A stretch of 64,000 nucleotides of DNA. Origin: JAISDD01 sp031553935 (lineage in GTDB: Bacteria > Bacillota > Syntrophomonadia > Syntrophomonadales > Syntrophomonadaceae). Every line of letters begins with the position of its first letter. Within the stretch, counting starts at the first letter, position 1. Of this stretch, positions 54,908 to 64,000 are shown one piece after another. The DNA is taken from NCBI GenBank assembly GCA_031553935.1, contig JAVBKS010000012.1:14490-78489 (forward strand). The letters run 5' to 3'. Made by a program: the position numbers and the translations under genes. The notes beneath the pieces were generated by a model. It ran no database searches, was not told where the DNA came from, and saw only the letters and a list, made by a program, of their open reading frames with translations.

Positions 54908-56956
54908 ATGAAGGTTTACCCAACTGCTAGTATTCGAAATATTGCTCTGGTAGGACATGGCGGTACCGGAAAGACATCACTTGCCGAGGCGATTCTTTTT
55001 AACACCGGAGCTACTAAGCGGATGGGAAAGGTCGATGACGGAAATACCGTAGCAGATTTCTATCCCGAAGAAATTAAAAGAAAAATAACGATTAGTACAT
55101 CACTTATTCCCTGTGAATATAAAGATCATAAAATCAACTTGCTTGATACACCCGGCTATTCTGATTTTTATTTTGAAGTGGTTGGAACAATGAGAGTAGC
55201 GGATTCAATGTTGATGTTGTTTTCAGCTACTGCAGGGGTAGAAGTTCAGACAGAGATCGCTTGGGAGGATTACTCCAGCACTCCTAAACTTGCTTATATT
55301 AATAAAATGGATCGTGAAAATGCTGATTACTACAAAGTATTAGACGGAATGAAAGCAGTGTTTTCGGATGTTATTGTCCCGGTCCAATTGCCGATAGGTG
55401 CAGAGGCTAATTTCAAGGGCGTAGTCGATTTAATTAAAATGAAGGCCCTATATTTTGAGCCTGGAACCGGTATTATTACTGAGCAAGATATACCTGCTGA
55501 CATGATGGATGATGCCGAGACCTATAAAGAAGCATTAATAGAAGCTGCAGCAGAGGCTGATGATGAATTGCTGGATAAATATCTTGAAGGAGAATCTCTG
55601 ACCGATGCTGAGATCCTTAAAGGCATTAAGGCTGCCGCGAGCAAAGGTTCAGCTGTATTCGTTTTTTGCGGATCGGCAACTAATAATATTGCCGTGACTC
55701 CGCTATTAGACTTCATGGTTGAATGCAGCCCCGGCCCAGAATGCAACGCTTTCGTTGAAGAACACAAATTAAATACCGATATACCCGTAGCTCAAGTATT
55801 TAAGACCATTGCGGATCCATACATTGGCCGCTTGACCATGTTTAGACTCTTTTCCGGTAAACTGAAACCGGATACTGTTTTATATAATATCAACAAAGAA
55901 AAAGAAGAAAAATTAGCCCAGTTGATTATTATGACCGGTAAAGAACAAACTCAGGTTCCGGAGCTAAATGCTGGAGATATAGCAGCTGTGGCTAAGTTAT
56001 CTGTTACTTCAACCGGTGATGTATTAACGACAAAAGCTAATGCCATCGAGCTTCCGCCACTTGATTTTCCAGCTCCTACCCTCAGTATGGCGATCGAGCC
56101 TAAGAGTAAAGGTGATGAAGACAAACTAAGCGGAGCTTTGCAAAGGCTTATTGAAGAAGACCCAACTATTAAAGTTGAAAAAAATGTAGAGACGAAACAA
56201 ACCATCCTTAGGGCTATGGGTGATACGCATGTTGAAATACTAATTGACAAACTAGCCAGAAAATTCGGAGTAGATGTGGTCTCCAGAGAAATGCGCATAC
56301 CATATCGGGAAACCATCAGAACTATGGTTGAAGCCGAAGGGAAGCACAAGAAACAGAGCGGCGGCCACGGTCAATATGGACATGTCTGGATCAAATTCGA
56401 GCCCACTGATGAAGGAAACTTTGTTTTTGAAGATAGTGTTTTTGGCGGCGCCGTACCGCGCAATTATTTCCCCGCGGTGGAAAAAGGCTTAATTGAAGCT
56501 ATGGAAGAGGGCGTATTAGCAGGATATCCGGTTACTAATCTTAAGGCGACTCTGTATGATGGATCATATCATTCGGTTGACTCCTCAGAAATGGCCTTCA
56601 AATTAGCCGCGAGACTCGCTTATAAGAAAGGCTTAGAATCAGCTAAGCCGGTATTGCTTGAGCCTATTGTCAATGTGGAAATTGAGATTCCCGACAATTT
56701 CATGGGTGATATTATCGGAGACCTTAATACCAAACGCGGTCGGGTTCAAGGTATGGAACCGAAAAATAAGCGTCAGGTAATCAAAGCCCAGGTTCCATTA
56801 AGTGAAATGGCAAGATACACTATTGATCTAAAATCAATGACCCAGGGACGAGGAAAATTCAATATGGAATTCTCTCATTATGAAGAAGTTCCAGGTCAAC
56901 TCATGGATAAAATCATTGAAAAGGCTAAACAAGACAAAGAAAATATGGAAAAATAA
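54908..56956 (+). CDS. EF-G-like translational GTPase (divergent type)
   Basis: A 682-residue protein with EF-G architecture but a diverged G domain: GHGGTGKTSLAEAIL in place of HIDAGKTT, KRKITISTSLI in place of ERGITI and DTPGYSDF in place of DTPGHVDF, so the catalytic His (H91 in the switch II of EF-G) is Tyr. Domains II-V are present (SGGHGQYGHVWIKFEP; SSEMAFKLAARLAYKKG). This form is seen in many Firmicutes and Thermotogae as a second EF-G; its role is not settled. AAGGAGGT precedes the ATG. Confidence 0.85.
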   Translation: MKVYPTASIRNIALVGHGGTGKTSLAEAILFNTGATKRMGKVDDGNTVADFYPEEIKRKITISTSLIPCEYKDHKINLLDTPGYSDFYFEVVGTMRVADSMLMLFSATAGVEVQTEIAWEDYSSTPKLAYINKMDRENADYYKVLDGMKAVFSDVIVPVQLPIGAEANFKGVVDLIKMKALYFEPGTGIITEQDIPADMMDDAETYKEALIEAAAEADDELLDKYLEGESLTDAEILKGIKAAASKGSAVFVFCGSATNNIAVTPLLDFMVECSPGPECNAFVEEHKLNTDIPVAQVFKTIADPYIGRLTMFRLFSGKLKPDTVLYNINKEKEEKLAQLIIMTGKEQTQVPELNAGDIAAVAKLSVTSTGDVLTTKANAIELPPLDFPAPTLSMAIEPKSKGDEDKLSGALQRLIEEDPTIKVEKNVETKQTILRAMGDTHVEILIDKLARKFGVDVVSREMRIPYRETIRTMVEAEGKHKKQSGGHGQYGHVWIKFEPTDEGNFVFEDSVFGGAVPRNYFPAVEKGLIEAMEEGVLAGYPVTNLKATLYDGSYHSVDSSEMAFKLAARLAYKKGLESAKPVLLEPIVNVEIEIPDNFMGDIIGDLNTKRGRVQGMEPKNKRQVIKAQVPLSEMARYTIDLKSMTQGRGKFNMEFSHYEEVPGQLMDKIIEKAKQDKENMEK

Positions 56957-57010
56957 GCAACTGCTTCATGTATGTACGCTTATGAATCGAAAAATTATAT
57001 AATTAATAAT

Positions 57011-57045
57011 GCCTGTTATCTTTAATTGATGACAGGCTTCTTTAT
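57011..57045 (+). terminator. Terminator after the EF-G-like gene
   Basis: GCCTGTTATC pairs with GATGACAGGC around a 7-nt loop, then TTCTTTATT. Confidence 0.7.
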
Positions 57046-57092
57046 TGCAGAGAACCGGAATCAATTTAGTTTTCACAGATAACCCGATGCAA

Positions 57093-57344
57093 TTACAATC
57101 GGTGTCTGATTCTATCAAACAGCGGATCATCGGCCTGATTGTCGAGCATCACTATTTTAACCGTATTCACGCTCTTGGCGCCGATTTCATCCATAATGGA
57201 ATATATTGAGTAAACACAGGCGGAAAAAGCAAAAATTGAGGCAAATGCGTACCAAGTGTCATCATATAGTATTGCTGCCAATATACACACCTCAATTAAT
57301 ATCAAACTAAACAAGAATAGAGAAATCTTAAGGATTTTGATCAA
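57093..57344 (-). CDS. Small membrane protein, unknown function
   Basis: An 83-residue protein with two hydrophobic segments (about residues 5-25 and 32-50) followed by a short cytoplasmic or outer tail (NTVKIVMLDNQADDP). The TTG at 57344 is chosen because TGGAGG lies 9 nt upstream; a longer frame to 57413 has no ribosome site. It is convergent with the EF-G-like gene. No family is recognised. Confidence 0.5.
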   Translation of the reverse strand: MIKILKISLFLFSLILIEVCILAAILYDDTWYAFASIFAFSACVYSIYSIMDEIGAKSVNTVKIVMLDNQADDPLFDRIRHRL

Positions 57345-57467
57345 ACTAATACCTCCAGTCGCACTGTGAAAAATACGAATCATATTCGCAGGTATTATTG
57401 CCCAATTACCCAAAAATTATAATTGCTTTTTCAGATGCTGCGGTGATATGGGGCCCGTTCCCAAAGC

Positions 57468-57491
57468 AAAAAACCACTGCTAGAGCAGTGG
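57468..57491 (-). terminator. Terminator after tRNA-Trp
   Basis: On the minus strand CCACTGC/GCAGTGG with a 4-nt loop, followed by TTTTTT. Confidence 0.85.
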
Positions 57492-57502
57492 CAATAAGTC
57501 AT

Positions 57503-57576
57503 TGGCAGGGGTAGAAGGACTTGAACCCTCAAGAACGGTTTTGGAGACCGTCATGTTACCATTACATCATACCCCT
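57503..57576 (-). tRNA. tRNA-Trp (anticodon CCA), CCA encoded
   Basis: Acceptor AGGGGTA pairs with TACCCCT; anticodon loop reads CTCCAAA with anticodon CCA; T arm GAGGG-TTCAAGT-CCTTC; discriminator G; the genomic CCA is at 57503-57505. Confidence 0.95.
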
Positions 57577-57617
57577 ATGTATGCGATTCTCACTAACGAA
57601 AAACATCAGCAAAATAA

Positions 57618-57646
57618 ATTTTAGCATAAATAGTGCAGCTATTCAA
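57618..57646 (-). promoter_or_regulatory. Promoter for tRNA-Trp
   Basis: Minus-strand TTGAAT (57646-57641), 17 bp ending in TGC, TAAAAT (57623-57618). Confidence 0.65.
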
Positions 57647-57860
57647 GAACATGATTATCTAATAGCAAATATTGCTGCATCCGATTAAATTCCAACCAAT
57701 AGCACATATTTTACCGAAAATAATACAATTTGGGCCCAGGAAATATGAGGAATAATATCGAAATACTGAGTAATAAAGAAAATAATCTATATTATTGTTA
57801 ATTCATCACAGTTAGCATTACTTTCTTATAAAACACTAACTATTTCAAGGAGGCGACCTT

Positions 57861-60800
57861 ATGCGGAAAACTAGACCCCTATTTAGAGTTCTAGGAATCA
57901 TTATCTCATTAGCTTTAATAACAGTATCCATCCCCCCCATGTCAGCAAAAGCTGACATATTCACAACTGAACCGATGGCCTCCGCCGGTGGATCTCATAC
58001 TGTAGCCTTAAAAGCTGATGGGACTGTATGGGTTTGGGGGAATATCTCAACCTCTAATGTGCCTGTGCAAGTAACTGCCCTTAGCAATGTGATCCAAATA
58101 TCTGCTGGAAGAAGTCTATTCTTAGCCCTAAAAAGTGACGGTACTGTCTGGACCTGTGAATATAGCCAGAATTCCCAATCAGTGCAAGTTTCAGACTTGC
58201 GCAATATTACCCAAATTTCTGCCGGAGAGTCGCATTACTTAGCTTTGCGAAGCGATAAAACCGTATGGGCCTGGGGAGAAAACTACTATGGACAGTTAGG
58301 CAATAACAGCACTACCAACCAAAATACGCCAGTTCAAGTAGTAAATGATGAAAGTGGCAGTGCAGGCACCTTTCTAACTGAAGTGGTTCAAATCTCTGCA
58401 GGAGCAAACCATTCAATGGTCTTAAAAAATGATGGTACAGCTTCAGGCTGGGGATATGATCGATATGGATCCATTGGCCGCGGCAGTCAAACCGAAAAAC
58501 GAAAAACACCAGTTAGAGTACGAAATGCCGAAGGGCTAAGCGGGACATACTTTACTGATATTAAACAAATAAGTGCGGGCAGAAGTTTCACGATAATACT
58601 GAGAAATGACGGAACTGTATTTGCCTGTGGTGAAAATGGAAATAACAAGCTCGGTATAGGCAGCAGTTCGTATTATAATAGGCCAACAGTGGTAAAAACA
58701 AACACGAATGAGAATTTAACCGGTATTAAGCAAGTTTCTGCTGGTAGTAATCATTTATTTGCACAAAAAAATGATAGTACTCTTTTCGCATGGGGCCAAA
58801 ATGCCAGCGGGCAACTAGGGGATGGCACCACTACTTTGCGAGCAAATCCTGTCTCTGTTATGATAACTAGCACTGAAGTATTAGATTCAATAAAACAAAT
58901 CTCTGCAGGTGATAACCATTCAGTAGCGCTAAGAAATGACAATACAGTCTTGGCGTGGGGAGCAAATAGTGTTGGTCAGTTAGGAACAGGTACGGTATCT
59001 GGCAGTATTGCTTACCCAGTCCCGACAAAAAGCGCGAATGGTACAGCAATACTTGATCTAAATTTTGAAATTTCAATTACACCAGATAGATTAACACTTG
59101 CTCAAGGTACCAGCAAAACCTTGCAAGCTAGCTATAAAAGCAATAATACCTTGCTTAATAACGTAACTTGGAACAGCATCAATCCTGCCATAGCTACTAT
59201 AGATAATAAAGGATTAGTTAGCGCAAGGTCTATCGGAAACACAACTATAACAGCAAGTATTCCTGGTAGCAATGCATTCGAAATTTGCCAAGTTGAAGTT
59301 ACTAGTGCAGGCCAACCCGATATAAGCCAATTGCAAGTTTCCGCCGGAGTATTCCACGCCATGGCTTTAAAACCGGACGGCACCGTATGGGCATGGGGAC
59401 AAAATTCCAATGGCCAGCTAGGAGATGGAACCAAGACCGGAGACGGAAGCGTTACAGCTAGCCCTACCCTGCGAAGCAACCCGGTTCAAGTAAGCGGCTT
59501 AACTAGAATTAGCAAAATAGAAGCAGGCTACTACCATTCAATGGCCCTAATAAATGATGGCAAAGTAATGGCCTGGGGATACAATGCCTACGGCGAATTA
59601 GGCGATAACAGCACCACAGAGCGCCTAACCCCAGTAGAAGTAGCAGACCTAACCGGAGTAATACAAATAGATACAGGAGTCTACCACTCCCTAGCCCTAA
59701 AGAGCGACGGCACCGTATGGGCCTGGGGCAGAAACAACTACAACCAACTGGGGAATGGAAACACCACCTCCTACAGCAAACCCCAAAAAATATCAGCCTT
59801 AAGCAATATTGTCCAAATATCAGTCGGCTACTATCACAATATGGCCTTAGACAGCAGCGGCAAAGTATGGACCTGGGGATACAATGACAAAGGACAAATA
59901 GGAGACGGAACCTCATCCACAACCGTTTTTCAAGCAACTCCCCAAAATATTAGCGCCCTAAACAATCAAAAAATTGTTCAGATTGGAGCTGGAGGATATT
60001 TTTCTGCAGCTTTAACAGATACAGGAAACGTCTATGCCTGGGGAGACAATACCTATGGGCAAATAGGCAATGGAAGTACAATAAGTACAGGGATACTGAC
60101 ACCGACCCAAGTGCCTTCGGCAAAACTAAACGATGTCAAAGAAATAGAGGTAGGAAAATTCCATACCCTAGCTCGCAAAAACGATGGCAGCGTATGGGGC
60201 TATGGCTTAAGCAATCAAGGTCAACTTGGAACCATAACAGCAAGCATAACAAGCCCCACGGTCATACCGCTACTACAAGCAGCCCAGCAGATATCAGCAG
60301 GATATCGCTGCACCCTATACACCAAAAACGACAACACCATCTGGGGAATAGGCGATAACAATTACAGACAACTGGGAAACAACACAGTAACAAATAGTGC
60401 AACACCATTACAAATATTACTAGGAGAAGTAAACCAAATAGATCCCAATAGCCAAAATGCCAAGATAGCATCAGGGCTATACCACAACTTAGTACTAAAA
60501 GAGGACGGCACCGTTTGGAGCTGGGGACTAAATGATCTTGGCCAATTAGGAAATGGCACCAGTGGAACGGGAGCAGATATAAACTCCCCGGTACAAGTAA
60601 TAGGCCTAAACCAAGTCAAAGAAGTAGCAGCAAACAACTATACAAGTATGGCCTTAAAAGAAGACGGCACCATCTGGGCCTGGGGATACAACAGCAAAGG
60701 GCAGCTAGGCGATGGCAGCACAACCAGCAAAAATACCCCGGTAAAAGTAAAAGACCTAACCAATATAGTACAAATAAAAGCAGGGTATCAACATGGCCTA

Positions 60801-62996
60801 GCCTTAAAGAGCGATGGCAGCGTCTGGGCCTGGGGATACAACAACAATGGAGAACTAGGCGACGGAACAACTGCCGACAAGCTAGTTCCTCAGCAAGTAC
60901 CGGGACTGACAGGCATTATCCAGATAAGTGCGGGAGCGTCATACAATGTAGCCCTAAAAAATGACGGCACCGTATATACATGGGGAGATAACACCTATGG
61001 CCAGATTGGCGATGGAACAGTTGCAGATAGAACCAGCCCATATCAGATCCCTGCTGGAACCCTAAGCAATGTTAGCCAAATATCAGCAGGAGTTTGTCAT
61101 TTCATAGCTTTAAAAAACAATGGCGATGTATATGGTTGTGGACGAAATGCCAACAATGAAATAGGACTAGGAAATACGACCGCAGACCAAAAAGTGCCAG
61201 TACTGATAAGCGGGGTAAAACAAGTAAAACAGATCGGAACTAGCGCTTACCACAGCATGGCAATAAAACAAGATGGCAGTTTTTGGGGTTGGGGATACAA
61301 TGGCTATGGGCATGTTGGAACCGGGAGCGCAATTCCCAGTAAAATAACGCTACCGACTGAAATAACTGCTATCACAAGTGTATACCAGATGACCGGTGGC
61401 TATAGACATACCCTAATACAAAAAAATGACGGCACGATCTACACCGTAGGAAATAACCACAAAGGACAATTAGGAAACGGCCTAACCGCAGATGCCAATA
61501 CCCTAATACCGGTGAAAGTAGAACTAAACCTAAGCAGGCTAAATCCCCCTGTTAGTAATTTAGCCCAAGGCTCATACTTGCATCATCTAATCATAAAACC
61601 AGATGGCACTGTAATTGGTTGGGGAGACAACCAATATGGTCAATTAGGAGATGGAACCTATGAAGGAGAAACAGGCCAAGGAAGTACCAAACTGCGTAAA
61701 ACCCCAGTTGAGGTTCAAGGGCTTACAAATGTAAAACAAGTAGCGGTAGGCTATTACAGCTCATATGCCTTAACACATGACGGCAGTGTATGGGCATGGG
61801 GAAGTAATTCCGCATATCAATTAGGAGATGGCACCACAAACAATAGAAATACTCCAGCGCAAATAACCGCTTTAAGCGATATAGTACAAATAGTATCCGG
61901 ACATAGCTTTGCCTTAGCACTAAAAAAAGATGGTACTATATATGCCTGGGGAAACAACAGCTACGGGCAATTAGGGCAGGGAAACACTACTACAGCAAAA
62001 ACACCGATCACGATTACAAGTCTAAGTGACAAAAAAATAATCCAAATCAGCACAGGAAACTACCATAGTTTAGCCTTAACCCAAGATGGCAAAATATATG
62101 GCTGGGGTTTCAATGACGTAGGACAAGTAGGTAAAGGGACAACAAGTACAGCCGAAAGTACCCCGGCGTTAATCGGCGGAACTACGCTTAACAATGTGGT
62201 TCAGATCGTAGCTGTATTCAAGCAATCATTTGCCTTGCAGGCAGATGGAAAGGCATATGCCTGGGGATACAATCATGCCGGGCGTTTAGGAATCGGAAAT
62301 GTTACTGGAGAAGCAGTAAGTACACCAACTCCAGTAGTAAATCTATCAGGAATCCAAAAACTAGCAGTTGGTTCATCTCACGGCTTCGCGCATTTATCGG
62401 GTGGAAACATATGGGGCTGGGGATATAACGCCTTTGGCCAACTTGGAACGGGGAGCACTGGCAGCAGCCAAGCAACACCAATACAAATAACTCCATTAAA
62501 AGGAGCAAGAGAAGTAGCCGTAGGTTACTACGTAACCATAATTGCCAAAGAAGACAACACCTTCTGGGCAGTAGGGGATAACACCTACAGTCAGCTTGGA
62601 GCTCATGGTGATATTAAATCAGTAGTGCCGGTCTCGATACTTGATAGTTCTTCAACCCAATTAGCAGCAGGTCAGGAATACTACTATGCCTTAGAAGTAA
62701 AAAACATTACTGCATTTAATGCCAATGGTTATAGATTATCCTATGATTCAAACGCCATTGAAATAATAGACATCGCCTCTCAGACTTATCCCCTTAATAT
62801 AAGCCTGAGTCCAACCCCGGTGATCAAGGATACCGATATTCAGATTATCAGTATTGTTCCAGGGGAAATAAGGTTTAAGATAACATCGTCCATACCGAAT
62901 GGACAAAACTTATCTGGAGTACTGACTATAATAAAATTCAAGGCCAAAAAAGCTGTAGATAGAGCCCAGCTTAACCTAATGTTAACCGAGATATAA
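57861..62996 (+). CDS. Giant secreted RCC1-repeat protein with Big2 and cohesin-like domains
   Basis: A 1711-residue exported protein. The signal peptide (residues 1-31, SAKADI) is followed by 28 RCC1-type units of 50-55 residues with the marker WGxNxxGQLG (two at the N-terminus are degenerate: WVWGNISTS, WTCEYSQNS). They fall into groups of seven, four in all: residues about 40-395, 490-860, 867-1225 and 1234-1595. Group 1 and 2 are split by a Big2-type Ig domain (about 400-484); groups 2/3 and 3/4 by short linkers (LLGEVNQIDPNSQ; ELNLSRLNPPVSN). The C-terminus (1600-1711) has a cohesin-like sandwich (YRLSYDSNAIEIIDI). AAGGAGGCG lies before the ATG. A protease gene starts 14 bp after the stop. 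Role unknown; RCC1 propellers bind proteins. Confidence 0.9.
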   Translation: MRKTRPLFRVLGIIISLALITVSIPPMSAKADIFTTEPMASAGGSHTVALKADGTVWVWGNISTSNVPVQVTALSNVIQISAGRSLFLALKSDGTVWTCEYSQNSQSVQVSDLRNITQISAGESHYLALRSDKTVWAWGENYYGQLGNNSTTNQNTPVQVVNDESGSAGTFLTEVVQISAGANHSMVLKNDGTASGWGYDRYGSIGRGSQTEKRKTPVRVRNAEGLSGTYFTDIKQISAGRSFTIILRNDGTVFACGENGNNKLGIGSSSYYNRPTVVKTNTNENLTGIKQVSAGSNHLFAQKNDSTLFAWGQNASGQLGDGTTTLRANPVSVMITSTEVLDSIKQISAGDNHSVALRNDNTVLAWGANSVGQLGTGTVSGSIAYPVPTKSANGTAILDLNFEISITPDRLTLAQGTSKTLQASYKSNNTLLNNVTWNSINPAIATIDNKGLVSARSIGNTTITASIPGSNAFEICQVEVTSAGQPDISQLQVSAGVFHAMALKPDGTVWAWGQNSNGQLGDGTKTGDGSVTASPTLRSNPVQVSGLTRISKIEAGYYHSMALINDGKVMAWGYNAYGELGDNSTTERLTPVEVADLTGVIQIDTGVYHSLALKSDGTVWAWGRNNYNQLGNGNTTSYSKPQKISALSNIVQISVGYYHNMALDSSGKVWTWGYNDKGQIGDGTSSTTVFQATPQNISALNNQKIVQIGAGGYFSAALTDTGNVYAWGDNTYGQIGNGSTISTGILTPTQVPSAKLNDVKEIEVGKFHTLARKNDGSVWGYGLSNQGQLGTITASITSPTVIPLLQAAQQISAGYRCTLYTKNDNTIWGIGDNNYRQLGNNTVTNSATPLQILLGEVNQIDPNSQNAKIASGLYHNLVLKEDGTVWSWGLNDLGQLGNGTSGTGADINSPVQVIGLNQVKEVAANNYTSMALKEDGTIWAWGYNSKGQLGDGSTTSKNTPVKVKDLTNIVQIKAGYQHGLALKSDGSVWAWGYNNNGELGDGTTADKLVPQQVPGLTGIIQISAGASYNVALKNDGTVYTWGDNTYGQIGDGTVADRTSPYQIPAGTLSNVSQISAGVCHFIALKNNGDVYGCGRNANNEIGLGNTTADQKVPVLISGVKQVKQIGTSAYHSMAIKQDGSFWGWGYNGYGHVGTGSAIPSKITLPTEITAITSVYQMTGGYRHTLIQKNDGTIYTVGNNHKGQLGNGLTADANTLIPVKVELNLSRLNPPVSNLAQGSYLHHLIIKPDGTVIGWGDNQYGQLGDGTYEGETGQGSTKLRKTPVEVQGLTNVKQVAVGYYSSYALTHDGSVWAWGSNSAYQLGDGTTNNRNTPAQITALSDIVQIVSGHSFALALKKDGTIYAWGNNSYGQLGQGNTTTAKTPITITSLSDKKIIQISTGNYHSLALTQDGKIYGWGFNDVGQVGKGTTSTAESTPALIGGTTLNNVVQIVAVFKQSFALQADGKAYAWGYNHAGRLGIGNVTGEAVSTPTPVVNLSGIQKLAVGSSHGFAHLSGGNIWGWGYNAFGQLGTGSTGSSQATPIQITPLKGAREVAVGYYVTIIAKEDNTFWAVGDNTYSQLGAHGDIKSVVPVSILDSSSTQLAAGQEYYYALEVKNITAFNANGYRLSYDSNAIEIIDIASQTYPLNISLSPTPVIKDTDIQIISIVPGEIRFKITSSIPNGQNLSGVLTIIKFKAKKAVDRAQLNLMLTEI

Positions 62997-63010
62997 GAGG
63001 AGGAACTAAA

Positions 63011-64000
63011 TTGAAAAAACCACTAACAAACATAAGACAAGTAGTAGCCTGGCTTTTGATAATGGCATTCTGTATAACAACAATAATAATTCCTCCCTCT
63101 GCATTTGCAGAAGAAGAACAAAATACTGATACCAAGCAGCTAGAAAAAAATGAAACAGAACAAAAAGCAGATAAAAAAGATGATAAGCCAAGTAAGAAGC
63201 CAGACCGACTAATCATAAAATACAAAGAAACCGGTAATGCCAAAGAAATTAAAGAAAAAATAAAGCAAAAGACCAAAGGCAAAAAAATAAAATCCGAAAA
63301 ATCCTTAAGCCGCGGAAAAATTGAAATCCTAACCATGGATACAAGTGAAGATATCGAAATCCTAATTGCCGATATCAAGAGCGATGAAAACATAGAATAC
63401 GTCCAGCCTGACTATGCCTTAGAAAGCTTTGAAGTTGAGACTAATGCAGAAAACACTGCCCCTAATAATTCAGCAGATAATGAACCAGAAATTCCGGCAA
63501 CAACTATCGAAGAAAACCCTATTCCGCTAACACCGGAGCCAGATAATAATAATCAACAAACAGAAAATGAACAAAATACAGAAGAAAATAACACTCAGCC
63601 AAACCCCAATGAACCAAGCCCGAATGAAGAACAAAGCCCAGGAAAAGAAATAGAAAATACTGAGCAAGATACAGAACAACAGCCAGAAGAAGAGCAACCC
63701 CTAGAACAACCAGAACTAAGTATAGCCGAGCCCTACATAAACCTACAATGGGGACTAAAAAACCAAGGCCACGAAATAAACGGCAGTGAAGGAATCTCGG
63801 GAATAGACATCAATATAGTCAGTATGTGGACAGAATATGCGGAGCAAACAAACCAAAACCCAGGAACATTAATAGCCCTAATCGATACCGGCATAGATAC
63901 CAGCCATGAAGACATAGAAAATAGTATCTACAATGCCGGCTGGGACTTCGTCAATGACGATGACAGTCTAATAGATATAGGTGATAGTGCCCACGCAACC
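63011..64000 (+). CDS. Subtilisin-like serine protease (S8), N-terminal part
   Basis: Open to the window edge, 330 codons seen. The start is TTG at 63011 after AGAGGAGGA. Signal peptide (residues 1-35, PSAFAEE), then an I9-like inhibitor propeptide (about 55-135: DRLIIKYKE ... DENIEYVQPDY), a long Glu/Asn/Gln/Pro-rich linker (about 140-235) and the start of the catalytic domain: Asp in LIALIDTGIDTSHEDI and the His region DSAHAT at the very end, where the usual HGTH has Ala for Gly. The Ser motif lies outside the window. It starts 14 bp after the RCC1 protein, so the two form an operon and may act together outside the cell. Confidence 0.9.
   Translation, partial: MKKPLTNIRQVVAWLLIMAFCITTIIIPPSAFAEEEQNTDTKQLEKNETEQKADKKDDKPSKKPDRLIIKYKETGNAKEIKEKIKQKTKGKKIKSEKSLSRGKIEILTMDTSEDIEILIADIKSDENIEYVQPDYALESFEVETNAENTAPNNSADNEPEIPATTIEENPIPLTPEPDNNNQQTENEQNTEENNTQPNPNEPSPNEEQSPGKEIENTEQDTEQQPEEEQPLEQPELSIAEPYINLQWGLKNQGHEINGSEGISGIDINIVSMWTEYAEQTNQNPGTLIALIDTGIDTSHEDIENSIYNAGWDFVNDDDSLIDIGDSAHAT

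Noticed and set aside
59509..59937. Long minus-strand frames opposite the RCC1 gene (also 58312, 60262, 60616, 61723, 62302)
   Set aside because: They are mirror images of the repeated WG-rich codons; they lack ribosome sites and are Leu/Cys/Arg-rich in a way typical of antisense frames.
57861..62640. Regularly spaced DNA repeats resembling a repeat array
   Set aside because: The 150-160 bp periodicity comes from RCC1 protein units; spacers are coding and no CRISPR-like identical short repeats exist.

Overview
The window is a moderately AT-rich stretch of a Gram-positive, anaerobic, endospore-forming bacterium of the Clostridia type. It carries [FeFe]-hydrogenase maturation genes (hydG, hydE, hydF), spore or cortex genes (sleB, a pdaB-like deacetylase, ytxC), a phenylalanine T-box, an infC-rpmI-rplT operon, a membrane-bound pyrophosphatase beside a CoA-transferase, and a very large RCC1-repeat exoprotein. 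Together these suggest a fermentative or syntrophic fatty-acid-oxidising lineage such as Syntrophomonadaceae. That placement is an inference from gene content, not a measured phylogeny.

Layout. 1-1300: 3' end of an [FeFe] hydrogenase, a flavodoxin-like reductase and tRNA-Leu. 1360-7500: a birA / membrane protein / cysK operon, then a 2.4-kb block bounded by two near-identical 80-bp copies of the cysK 3' end, then a QueG-like Fe-S protein and small genes. 7.6-13.9 kb: isochorismatase-like hydrolase, class A PBP, tyrS, purC, cheV. 14.0-18.5 kb: the hydrogenase maturation cluster (TM1266-like regulator, hydG, an unknown 100-aa protein, hydE, hydF), convergent with a sulfonate/nitrate-type ABC operon (18.5-20.9 kb). 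21-28.8 kb: GyrI-like protein, mntP, D,D-carboxypeptidase, a stalk-domain secreted protein, a CoA-transferase and hppA. 29.4-36 kb: small unknown genes, a pdaB-like deacetylase, tRNA-Val, ytxC-thrS and a GGDEF protein. 36-41.7 kb: infC-rpmI-rplT-trmH and a yqzL-like microgene followed by T-box-pheS-pheT. 41.7-57 kb: a TGS-nucleoside kinase, an orphan histidine kinase whose phospho-acceptor His is Tyr, two EF-G paralogues, Fur-boxed feoAB, yibE/F, sleB, an SLH protein and an ion permease. 57.5-64 kb: tRNA-Trp, a 1711-aa protein that reads as four seven-bladed RCC1 propellers plus a Big2 domain and a cohesin-like C-terminus, and a subtilisin-like protease running off the window.

How the genes work together. 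The hydrogenase end, hydGEF and the TM1266-like regulator form one hydrogen-metabolism theme. CoA-transferase and pyrophosphatase fit acyl-CoA energetics. The translation genes show classic Firmicutes autoregulation: T-box, infC leader and a non-AUG infC start. Several genes start with TTG, GTG or non-canonical codons, assigned here from Shine-Dalgarno position. Seven sigma-A-type promoters (for tRNA-Leu, birA, purC, tRNA-Val, infC, yqzL-pheST and tRNA-Trp) share a 17-bp spacer, most with an extended TGn -10, as does the Fur-overlapped feoAB promoter.

Most noteworthy: the RCC1 / subtilase pair; the cysK-end direct repeats; the His-to-Tyr kinase with an apparent AUC start; a PheT lacking its tRNA-binding-fold insert; and the unknown small protein inside the hyd maturation operon.
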